A DNA stretch of 5,655 bases from RGIG8597 sp045133795 (GCA_045133795.1 JBGUUT010000096.1:1-5655), one strand, 5' to 3'; positions 1 through 5,534 are shown, counted from the stretch's first letter. The notes: generated by a model from the sequence alone, not told the origin. A program made the numbers and translations.

Positions 1-21
1 CGGTGAGTTCACAACGTGAAC

Positions 22-67
22 GAACGAAATGTTTACTTTAGTAAACATCGAACGTAAGACACGGTGA
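22..67 (+). repeat. Direct repeat R1, copy 1 (hairpin plus linker)
   Basis: This 46-base unit contains the TTTA-loop hairpin at 29-48 followed by the linker cgaacgtaagacacggtga. It matches 334-379 with one difference (C at 53, T at 365). The hairpin is followed by a different hairpin in each copy (68-83 here, 381-395 in the other), so the linker end is a boundary at which modules have been exchanged. Confidence 0.85.
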
Positions 68-84
68 ATGTACGTTAGTACATG
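49..84 (+). repeat. Direct repeat R2, copy 1 (linker plus GTTA hairpin)
   Basis: Linker cgaacgtaagacacggtga followed by the hairpin ATGTAC-GTTA-GTACAT. It matches 171-206 with one difference (C at 53, T at 175). It overlaps R1 by sharing the linker, which shows that the array is a mosaic of hairpin and linker modules and not a simple tandem repeat. Confidence 0.85.
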
Positions 85-170
85 AACAGCGATGAGTTCA
101 CAAAGTGAACGAATGAAATGTTTTCGCAAGAAAACATCGAGTGACACGAAGTTTTTTCTTTAGAAAAAAC

Positions 171-206
171 CGAATGTAAGACACGGTGAATGTACGTTAG
201 TACATG
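171..206 (+). repeat. Direct repeat R2, copy 2 (linker plus GTTA hairpin)
   Basis: Second copy of the unit at 49-84, 122 bases downstream, 35 of 36 bases identical. It is preceded by a different hairpin (151-170, all T/A inner stem) from the one preceding copy 1 (29-48). Confidence 0.85.
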
Positions 207-271
207 GTAAGACGCATTCGCTTGATATTTTCTTTTGGAAAATATTTCGTTCGTACGTTTTACGCACGAAC
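207..271 (-). repeat. Hairpin unit in inverted orientation
   Basis: Read on the minus strand, this block gives a GTTCGT/ACGAAC stem (249-271), the connector cgaacgaa (complement of 246-253), an ATATTTTC/GAAAATAT hairpin (225-245) and then cgaatgcg. That is the order seen in forward units (GTTCAC hairpin, gaacgaa, ATGTTT hairpin, cgaaYg). The stem at 249-271 continues inside as CGT/ACG after one mismatch. A forward-type GTAAGAC linker piece sits at 207-213. The matching order supports an inverted copy; the stems themselves have diverged from the forward units. Confidence 0.55.
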
Positions 272-283
272 CACAGCTCATTG

Positions 284-334
284 CTATCGATTCGTTTTCG
301 ACTTTCTTTTGAAAGCCTGCAAGCCGAATCGTAG
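284..334. repeat. Larger compound stem-loop
   Basis: The outer stem pairs CGATTCG (288-294) with CGAATCG (325-331). It is extended by CTA (284-286) with TAG (332-334) across a bulged T at 287. A nested hairpin CTTTC-TTTT-GAAAG lies at 302-315. It is longer than the other hairpins in the array and has no linker copy on its left. It could be a different repeat type, or two collapsed units. Confidence 0.6.
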
Positions 335-379
335 AACGAAATGTTTACTTTAGTAAACATCGAATGTAAGACACGGTGA
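334..379 (+). repeat. Direct repeat R1, copy 2 (hairpin plus linker)
   Basis: Second copy of the unit at 22-67, 312 bases downstream, 45 of 46 bases identical. It is the last full linker copy before the array gives way to the lipoprotein-gene remnant in front of barrel A. Confidence 0.85.
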
Positions 380-419
380 GGATATAGTAAATATCGATGA
401 TTTTTTTGTAAGAAAATCA

Positions 420-475
420 ATAGCGGTACATTAAAAGTTGATGGGTGAAGTTTCAAGTTTAATGGGAGGCGAATA
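420..475 (+). pseudogene. Remnant of the 3' end of a lipoprotein gene
   Basis: Positions 424-442 match 3701-3719, near the end of the intact lipoprotein gene, at 17 of 19 bases. After a weaker stretch, similarity resumes at tttca and again at the gaataatga that spans the stop/start junction. In the lipoprotein frame this copy reads S-G-T-L-K-V-D-G then a TGA at 446-448, where the intact gene reads N-G-T-L-K-F-D-M. A net two-base deletion follows before the shared TAATG. Upstream of about 420 the similarity fades into the last hairpin of the array. The similarity is read directly; that it is a relic of a deleted paralogue is inference. It could instead be a short duplicated junction that was copied together with the barrel gene. 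Confidence 0.65.
464..469 (+). promoter_or_regulatory. Ribosome binding site of barrel A
   Basis: GGGAGG six bases before the ATG at 476 supports that start. The site lies inside the lipoprotein-gene remnant, at the place equivalent to the GGAGGG that serves barrel B, so it appears inherited from the coupled arrangement. Confidence 0.8.
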
Positions 476-1936
476 ATGAGGAGATGTATATTTTTCATTA
501 TATTCGGAGTTTGTTTTGCGACCGGATTGAATGCTCAATTTTACAGCGATTCGGCACGCAGTACGGCAATGAACGGAGCACACAGTGCAGTGACTTGTGA
601 CGGATTTGAAGCGATGATGTTTAATCCGGCAGGTTTGGCTGCAAGTCAATCTCGATTCGGCTTGCATATTTTGGGAACTTTGGGACTGAATCTTTATTCT
701 AACTGTTTTAATATGACTACGGTTATAGAGGTGTTGGAGCAATTTCAAGCCGGTAATAACGATATCGAACATTTTGTTTCAGATATGTGTGGGCAAAGTC
801 TTTTTTCCGGATTTCAAACCGGTTTGGCCATGAATTATAATTTATTTAAATTCTTTTTTCATACAAAACGAGTTTCATTTGGATTTTCAGATACGGTAAA
901 AATGCGTGCGAGAATGTTTATCGGCGATGATTTATTTTCTACCGTATTCAAAGAAATAAATCTTAATAAGAATCAAAGTCTCGGTTCTGTCAATGTCGAT
1001 TTAATGGCTTATAATGATTTTTGTACAACATTTTCAATGTATTTGTGGATGTTGGAACGTAAAACCCCGTTTAAAGGTGTTTATATAGGCGGCGGAATCC
1101 ACTGGTATACACCGTTGGTTCATGCTTCGGCGGAACTTTCCGGTAAATTGGGAAAAGGTTCCGTAAGTTCAAAAGTAGATGTAAGTCAGGTAGATGCTAA
1201 TTTGTATACATATAATTTGGAGTTGGACGGAAAAGTAAGTTTGGCGTCTCCTGCTGCTTCATCTTGGGATTTTCTGGGGATTTCACAACTTGGTAATTTA
1301 AGTAACGGAGAAGGCGTTCCGTTAGGTTTCGGTGCGGATTTAGGTATTTTGATTGATTTTAATAAATGGATACGTGCCGGTTTAAGTGCGACGGATTTAG
1401 GATTTATGATGTCGCCGTCAACCGAAATAGAAGTACATAAAAAAATTAATTTAGATTTGCAAAAAATCGGCGATATCGGCAGTGAGTTTTCCGGAATTGC
1501 CGATGATGTGATGAACGGCGGAAAAGGCGGATATGAAATAATTTTTGCTCCGGCTGTTGCGAGATTGGGATTTACTTTTATACCTCTTTTATCTCGTTAT
1601 ATGGATGTTGAATGCCCGTTGACTTTTACGGTTACGGATTTTGATTTAATACCGTCAGGACTTTTGCCGACTTTCGGTGTTTCTACAGGTTTAGATTTGC
1701 TTATTAAAGCCGGATTTTTTCAATTGCCGCTGTGGACATCTGTCGGATATTTTACGTCTTCCGGTTTTTCGTGGGGAGTCGGTACGGGATTACATCTCGG
1801 AGTTTGGCATTTAGATTTAGGGGTTCGCGGTTTGGAATCATTATTTGCACCGCCAAGTAATTCCGGCTGGGGACGTGATATCGCTTTTGCTATGCAAATG
1901 TCTTTTCAGTTAAAAAAGAAGAAAAAAGACAAATAA
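476..1936 (+). CDS. Secreted outer-membrane beta-barrel protein, FadL/PorV/DUF5723-like (barrel A)
   Basis: A 486-residue protein with an N-terminal signal peptide (basic MRR, hydrophobic core to about residue 18, likely cleavage after L-N-A at 18-20, mature start QFYSDS). The mature start carries A-R-S-T-A-M-N-G-A-H (27-36) and N-P-A-G-L-A (50-55). This arrangement is known at the N-terminus of FadL, PorV and DUF5723-type barrels, where it forms the plug or first strand. The rest is rich in alternating aromatic and glycine residues typical of beta strands, ending in a final strand A-F-A-M-Q-M-S-F-Q-L and a basic tail KKKKKDK. Families of this fold act in hydrophobic-compound uptake or in secretion complexes; which applies here is not visible. 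It is colinear with barrel B and about two thirds identical by eye. The mature part has four cysteines (41, 77, 105, 183) that barrel B lacks. The start is set by a strong ribosome binding site. Confident as an exported barrel, less so on the exact family. Confidence 0.82.
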   Translation: MRRCIFFIIFGVCFATGLNAQFYSDSARSTAMNGAHSAVTCDGFEAMMFNPAGLAASQSRFGLHILGTLGLNLYSNCFNMTTVIEVLEQFQAGNNDIEHFVSDMCGQSLFSGFQTGLAMNYNLFKFFFHTKRVSFGFSDTVKMRARMFIGDDLFSTVFKEINLNKNQSLGSVNVDLMAYNDFCTTFSMYLWMLERKTPFKGVYIGGGIHWYTPLVHASAELSGKLGKGSVSSKVDVSQVDANLYTYNLELDGKVSLASPAASSWDFLGISQLGNLSNGEGVPLGFGADLGILIDFNKWIRAGLSATDLGFMMSPSTEIEVHKKINLDLQKIGDIGSEFSGIADDVMNGGKGGYEIIFAPAVARLGFTFIPLLSRYMDVECPLTFTVTDFDLIPSGLLPTFGVSTGLDLLIKAGFFQLPLWTSVGYFTSSGFSWGVGTGLHLGVWHLDLGVRGLESLFAPPSNSGWGRDIAFAMQMSFQLKKKKKDK

Positions 1937-1961
1937 TTATAGAATATAGAATAAGAATAGC

Positions 1962-1990
1962 TTGAAAAAAAATCTAAAAAAGAATAGTAA
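1962..1990 (+). promoter_or_regulatory. Possible weak sigma70-type promoter for the lipoprotein gene
   Basis: TTGAAA (1962-1967) is followed after exactly 17 bases by TAGTAA (1985-1990). The -35 matches five of six consensus bases, but the -10 only three. In AT-rich sequence such matches are common by chance, so this is only a candidate for an internal promoter giving the lipoprotein and barrel B separate expression. Confidence 0.2.
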
Positions 1991-2018
1991 GAACGATTTA
2001 CTGTTAACTAATAATTTT

Positions 2019-2024
2019 AGGAGG
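2019..2024 (+). promoter_or_regulatory. Ribosome binding site deciding a GTG start
   Basis: A perfect AGGAGG lies six bases before GTG at 2031. The nearer ATG at 2025 abuts the site and is followed at once by TAA, so it cannot be the gene's start. GTG followed by a basic, hydrophobic lipoprotein signal is the correct start. Confidence 0.85.
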
Positions 2025-2030
2025 ATGTAA

Positions 2031-3755
2031 GTGAAAAAGAAAGGTTTGTTTTTGTGTCTTTTAATACTTATGACGGTTAGTTGTGTTGTAGACAGATTAA
2101 ACAATGTATTGTCAAATGGAGTTGACAATATGGCGACTCCGAGCTGGGATGTAAAATTTGATGTTCCAATCGGCGAGGTTAAGGCACAACTTTCAAAGAT
2201 TGATGAAGTAAAAAAAATGCTGGAAGGGCTGAAGTTTACCGATGACGCAAAAGTAGACGACGGTGAAAATGCTTTGATTCACGTAAAGATTGATGATTTG
2301 GAATTGACCAGCGGTCTTTTTGATGTGGACGATGAAGTCGCAGAAGCAATCGGTAGTTCGTCTGTTTTGACATGGCCGCTTCCTATAGGACATATGGCCT
2401 CTCCTGAGACGGATGATACTTCCATTCCGGTAATAAAACTTGATTTAGACAGTGACGGCAGGCAAGATTTAATGCTTAGTTCATTAAAATCTAATGACGG
2501 AAGCTTGAAGATAAAAGTGAAAATGGAACTTCAAGATTTAAAGGGTAACTGGAGTGATGCAACAAAAGATGATTTTTTTGATGAAGAAGGCAAGCCTTAT
2601 ATCGCAATAGAAGATGTCCAAGTCGGTGAAGAAAAATATGCAATTCAGATTGGTGATAAATATTTCTCATTCAAACCGGGAGTTTATGATGCGAGCAGCG
2701 ATGCATTAGTTTTTGAAACCGATAATTTCCTAAATAATTATAGTGAGCCTATTAAGCCTGAACCAATTAAGAATTCAGAGGGTAAGTTCGAATATAGAAT
2801 TTCTATTCCGCCTGAAGCGTTACAAATTCGCGGAAAGAGTTTTGATATTGTAGAGAATATTCTTTTCGGAGGGGATAAAGAAGAAGCGAAAAAATCCGTA
2901 CGTTCTCGTTCCGTAAGTCGCAGCGGAAGCGGATTAACATCTGATGAAATAAAAGCAAAAATTGCAAATGTAAACGGTGATGTTACGCTTTTGGAAAATT
3001 TACTTACGGTAGACGGTGTAACATTGGAAGAGGTTGCAGGTGCGTATAACGGCGATTTAAATCTGGTATTAGAAGATTCCAAGTGTGAGATTGTGGATAT
3101 AATGAAAAGTGAAATTACTTCCAATGAAAAAAATATCGAAGTTCTTGGAGATAAAGAGAACGGATTTGGAAAATACGAACTCGAAGGCACAACGTTGAGT
3201 GCTATTGGTGATGCCGGTAATTTACAGTCATTGGCTGATTTCTGTAAGTTTCATGACAAAAATGCAATTAAAGCAATAAAAATCAGTTTTGAAGTAGAGG
3301 TTGATCTCGGTGAAGGATTTTTGATTACTGCGGAAGTTATAGATGATTATGAAATGGCTGTTGATATTGATAGCTCTTTACCTTTTTCAATGATTGGTAA
3401 GATTTTGGAAAATGCAAGTTTAGATACTTATATAACTCATAATTTCGGATGTGAAATGAAAATAAAAGAACCTAAAATTGCAAATACAACAGTGAAGATC
3501 GGTGGTCTCGAAAAGGCTGAAAATGGTTTCTATTTAATTGGAGAAGATTCGTGTCATATGCAGTTAGTGTTGGATGAAATGCCGAAAGAAGACGGCGGTA
3601 TGGCTTTTTCTATGCTTGTTCCAAAAGATACTAAGGTTGATATTGCTTTAAATCCGACGGAAGAAAATGATTTGTGGATAAAAATGGTATTAGGAGCAAA
3701 CGGAACATTAAAATTTGATATGAATAATTTCACCGGTATGATGGAGGGTGAATAA
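2031..3755 (+). CDS. Large acidic lipoprotein of unknown function
   Basis: A 574-residue protein starting at GTG. Residues 1-17 form a type II signal peptide (basic KKK, hydrophobic core) and M-T-V-S-C gives a lipobox with Cys18 as the likely lipidated residue, so the mature protein should be membrane-anchored, probably in the envelope. The early mature part has P-S-W-D-V-K-F-D-V-P-I (about 38-48), a Trp-Asp pattern followed by a Val/Pro strand of a kind I associate with spirochaete and Bacteroidota surface lipoproteins; that link is from memory. The body is rich in Asp and Glu and in strand-like alternation, with no catalytic motif I can recognise. A serine-arginine-glycine stretch at 289-301 splits it into two halves of similar size. 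Cysteines at 352, 405, 474 and 508 fall only in the second half and could form disulfides. Its stop overlaps the start of barrel B (TAATG), so the two are likely translationally coupled and may act together. Function is unknown. Confidence 0.85.
   Translation: MKKKGLFLCLLILMTVSCVVDRLNNVLSNGVDNMATPSWDVKFDVPIGEVKAQLSKIDEVKKMLEGLKFTDDAKVDDGENALIHVKIDDLELTSGLFDVDDEVAEAIGSSSVLTWPLPIGHMASPETDDTSIPVIKLDLDSDGRQDLMLSSLKSNDGSLKIKVKMELQDLKGNWSDATKDDFFDEEGKPYIAIEDVQVGEEKYAIQIGDKYFSFKPGVYDASSDALVFETDNFLNNYSEPIKPEPIKNSEGKFEYRISIPPEALQIRGKSFDIVENILFGGDKEEAKKSVRSRSVSRSGSGLTSDEIKAKIANVNGDVTLLENLLTVDGVTLEEVAGAYNGDLNLVLEDSKCEIVDIMKSEITSNEKNIEVLGDKENGFGKYELEGTTLSAIGDAGNLQSLADFCKFHDKNAIKAIKISFEVEVDLGEGFLITAEVIDDYEMAVDIDSSLPFSMIGKILENASLDTYITHNFGCEMKIKEPKIANTTVKIGGLEKAENGFYLIGEDSCHMQLVLDEMPKEDGGMAFSMLVPKDTKVDIALNPTEENDLWIKMVLGANGTLKFDMNNFTGMMEGE
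3743..3748 (+). promoter_or_regulatory. Ribosome binding site of barrel B inside the lipoprotein gene
   Basis: GGAGGG six bases before the ATG at 3755, within the last codons of the lipoprotein gene. Together with the one-base TAATG overlap it indicates translational coupling, which would tie the amount of barrel B to that of the lipoprotein. Confidence 0.85.
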
Positions 3756-5527
3756 TGAAGAAATATATATTTTTTATTGTTTTCGGGATATTTCTTACTA
3801 CCGGATTAAATGCTCAGTTTTATAATGATTCGGCACGCAGTACTGCGATGAGCGGAGCACACAGTGCAGCGACTTATGACGGCTTTGAAGCGATGTTGTA
3901 TAATCCGGCCGGTCTTGCAGGCGGTCAAGATAGATTTGGGTTGCACATTATGGGAACTCTCGGAATGAATCTTTATGCTAACAGCTTTAATTTGACTACT
4001 GCTGTTGAAATGATGGAACAATTACAAGGCGGCAATGGAAATATTGAACATTTTATTTCCGGTATGCGAGAGCAAAGCCTTTTTACCGGAGTACAAGCCG
4101 GTCTTGCGATGAATTATAATTTGTTTAAGTTCTTTTTCCGTACAAAATATTTTTCATTAGGTTTTTCCGATACGTTAAAAATTCGTGGCAGAATGTTTTT
4201 AGGTGACGGTCTGTTTTCTACACTGTTTGAAGAAATGGACATTAGCGGAAAGTGTGATTTTGGGACTGTCGGTGCAGATTTGATGGCTTATAATGATTTG
4301 AATACGACATTTTCAATGTATTTGTGGATGTTGGAGCGAAAAACTCCGTTTAGAGGTTTTTATGTCGGCGGAGGTGTTCACTGGTATACTCCGATATTTC
4401 ATGCTTCTGCAACATTTTCAGGTAATTTGGGAAAAGGTTCTTTGGGTTCAAAACTTGATGTGAGTCAAGTTGATGCTAATTTGTATACGTATGATTTGGA
4501 ATTAGACGGAAAAGTAAGTTTGGCTTCACCGATAACTTATTGTTGGTCTGATTTAAATGTACCTCTGAAAAATGGATTCGGTATTCCGTTCGGATTGGGA
4601 TTTGATTTAGGAATTATAATCGACTTTAATAAATGGGTGCGTGCCGGTTTCAGTGTGACAGATTTGGGATTTATGGCTTCACCTGCGACAAAATTTGAAA
4701 TAAGCAAAGACGTAAAATTAGATTTACAAGATATGGCAAATATCGGAAGTGAATTTTCTGATATAGCGGATACTTTTTCCGGTGGCGGAAAAGGAACTTC
4801 TGAAGCTGTTCTTGCACCGCTTGCTATGAGATTGGGAGCCACAGCTACGCCGTATTCAAATCGTTTTATAGATTTGGAATGTCCGCTTAATTTTACGGTT
4901 ACGGATTTTGACCTTATAGCATTAGGATTTTTGCCGACATTCGGTTTTTCTACCGGTGTAGAATTCACTGTTAAATTAGGTGTTTTACATATGCCGTTGT
5001 GGACTTCAATCGGATATTTTACATCTTCCGGTGTTTCTTTAGGATTCGGTGGTGGTTTACATGTAGGTGTATGGCATCTTGATTTCGGACTTCGAGGAAT
5101 AGAAGCATTGATGGCTCCGGCCGGTAATTCAGCTTGGGGACGAGATGTAGCTTTTGCAGTGCAAATGTCGTTTAAGTTAGGAAAGAAAACTGAAGAACAG
5201 GCGAAAAAGTCGAAATTGAAAAAATCAAAAAAATCAAAAAAGCGAGCTTCTAAAGATAAAGCAAGCTCCGATACAACAGAAGCTGAAGCAGAGGTTGAAA
5301 TTATAGAAAATGTTAAGCCTGAAGATATCGAAGTTTTTACGGTACCGGAGACAGCAGAAGATTCTGCAGAACAAAATCAGGTTGAGCCGGTTGAAGCGGA
5401 AAATGTAGCAGAAGAACAGGAACAGTCGGATTTGTCGAATACTGAAAATATTGAAAGTACGACAGAAGAAAATCAAGCAGAACCGACAGAAACTGAAAAT
5501 GTTACAGAAGAGCAGGTTCAAGAGTAA
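3755..5527 (+). CDS. Outer-membrane beta-barrel paralogue with basic and acidic C-terminal tail (barrel B)
   Basis: A 590-residue protein. The signal peptide (MKK, hydrophobic core, likely cleavage after L-N-A at 18-20) and the A-R-S-T-A-M-S-G-A-H (27-36) and N-P-A-G-L-A (50-55) motifs match barrel A in position. Residues 1-475 align with barrel A with one four-residue length difference, in the segment following residue 258, which suggests a variable surface loop or plug segment. The barrel ends at A-F-A-V-Q-M-S-F-K-L (about 466-475). After it come about 26 lysine-rich residues (477-502, with repeated K-K-S) and an acidic tail (about 506-590) rich in Glu, Thr and Gln. The tail holds two imperfect 19-residue repeats, 539-557 and 571-589. 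Tails beyond the last strand are unusual for barrels because the terminal strand normally carries the assembly signal; the tail may lie in the periplasm or outside the cell. As with barrel A, this is a FadL/PorV/DUF5723-like barrel of unknown substrate. It is coupled to the lipoprotein gene upstream and followed by a terminator. Confidence 0.83.
   Translation: MKKYIFFIVFGIFLTTGLNAQFYNDSARSTAMSGAHSAATYDGFEAMLYNPAGLAGGQDRFGLHIMGTLGMNLYANSFNLTTAVEMMEQLQGGNGNIEHFISGMREQSLFTGVQAGLAMNYNLFKFFFRTKYFSLGFSDTLKIRGRMFLGDGLFSTLFEEMDISGKCDFGTVGADLMAYNDLNTTFSMYLWMLERKTPFRGFYVGGGVHWYTPIFHASATFSGNLGKGSLGSKLDVSQVDANLYTYDLELDGKVSLASPITYCWSDLNVPLKNGFGIPFGLGFDLGIIIDFNKWVRAGFSVTDLGFMASPATKFEISKDVKLDLQDMANIGSEFSDIADTFSGGGKGTSEAVLAPLAMRLGATATPYSNRFIDLECPLNFTVTDFDLIALGFLPTFGFSTGVEFTVKLGVLHMPLWTSIGYFTSSGVSLGFGGGLHVGVWHLDFGLRGIEALMAPAGNSAWGRDVAFAVQMSFKLGKKTEEQAKKSKLKKSKKSKKRASKDKASSDTTEAEAEVEIIENVKPEDIEVFTVPETAEDSAEQNQVEPVEAENVAEEQEQSDLSNTENIESTTEENQAEPTETENVTEEQVQE
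5369..5425 (+). repeat. Acidic tail repeat, copy 1
   Basis: Encodes residues 539-557 of barrel B, pattern E-x-N-Q-x-E-P-x-E-x-E-N-V-x-E-E-Q-x-Q. It matches the copy at 5465-5521, 96 bases downstream. The codons differ at several synonymous sites, so the duplication is not very recent. Confidence 0.75.
5465..5521 (+). repeat. Acidic tail repeat, copy 2
   Basis: Encodes residues 571-589 of barrel B with the same E-N-Q-x-E-P ... E-N-V-x-E-E-Q core as copy 1. The gene ends one codon later, so the protein stops right at the end of this repeat. Confidence 0.75.
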
Positions 5528-5534
5528 ATTCAAT

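Larger units (their letters stand above)
1..419. repeat. Array of short hairpins joined by conserved linkers, non-coding
   Basis: No credible gene lies here; instead there are about thirteen compact inverted repeats. Stems by position: 7-21 (GTTCAC/GTGAAC), 29-48 (ATGTTTAC/GTAAACAT, loop TTTA), 68-83 (ATGTAC/GTACAT, loop GTTA), 96-110 (GTTCAC/GTGAAC), 118-137 (ATGTTTTC/GAAAACAT, loop GCAA), 151-170 (GTTTTTTC/GAAAAAAC, loop TTTA), 190-205 (ATGTAC/GTACAT, loop GTTA), 225-245, 249-271, 284-334, 341-360 (same as 29-48), 381-395 and 398-419. Linkers such as gaaYgaa and cgaaYgtaagacacggtga recur between them. Arm sequences differ between units but stay complementary. The window opens inside a linker copy (cggtga), so the array probably continues upstream. 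It resembles REP/BIME-like or other mobile palindromic repeats in style; family and function are unknown. The hairpins are directly seen; any role is inference. Confidence 0.85.
1937..2030. other. AT-rich intergenic gap between barrel A and the lipoprotein gene
   Basis: Ninety-four bases with no convincing terminator hairpin, so read-through from barrel A into the lipoprotein gene is likely. It contains the repeated short motif atagaat (1940-1960) and A-rich runs. In the frame of barrel A, after four stop codons, 1961-1984 would read L-E-K-K-S-K-K-E, resembling the lysine-rich tail of barrel B. Confidence 0.6.

Noticed and set aside
1..419. CRISPR array
   Set aside because: Repeats are palindromic modules of different sequence with short shared linkers. 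There are no uniform direct repeats separated by unique spacers of constant length.
398..419. Rho-independent terminator of an upstream gene
   Set aside because: The stem is A/T only apart from its base pair at the foot, the T-run lies inside the stem and loop rather than after it, and no gene ends nearby.
406..434. Promoter for barrel A with TTGTAA and CATTAA
   Set aside because: Spacing is right, but the -10 matches only three consensus bases and lacks the first T. The region overlaps a hairpin and the lipoprotein relic, which explain it better.
75..498. Minus-strand open frames of 68 and 112 codons over the hairpin array
   Set aside because: They arise from the repeated linkers, have no ribosome binding site, and run into the start of barrel A. 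Their composition is not protein-like.
2738..3190. Minus-strand 150-codon frame inside the lipoprotein gene
   Set aside because: It is serine- and phenylalanine-rich as expected for the complement of an acidic AT-rich gene, with no start signal. The + strand gene has a lipobox and coupled neighbours.
4537..4968. Minus-strand 143-codon frame inside barrel B
   Set aside because: The + strand frame here is conserved with barrel A at the protein level, so the opposite frame is a shadow.
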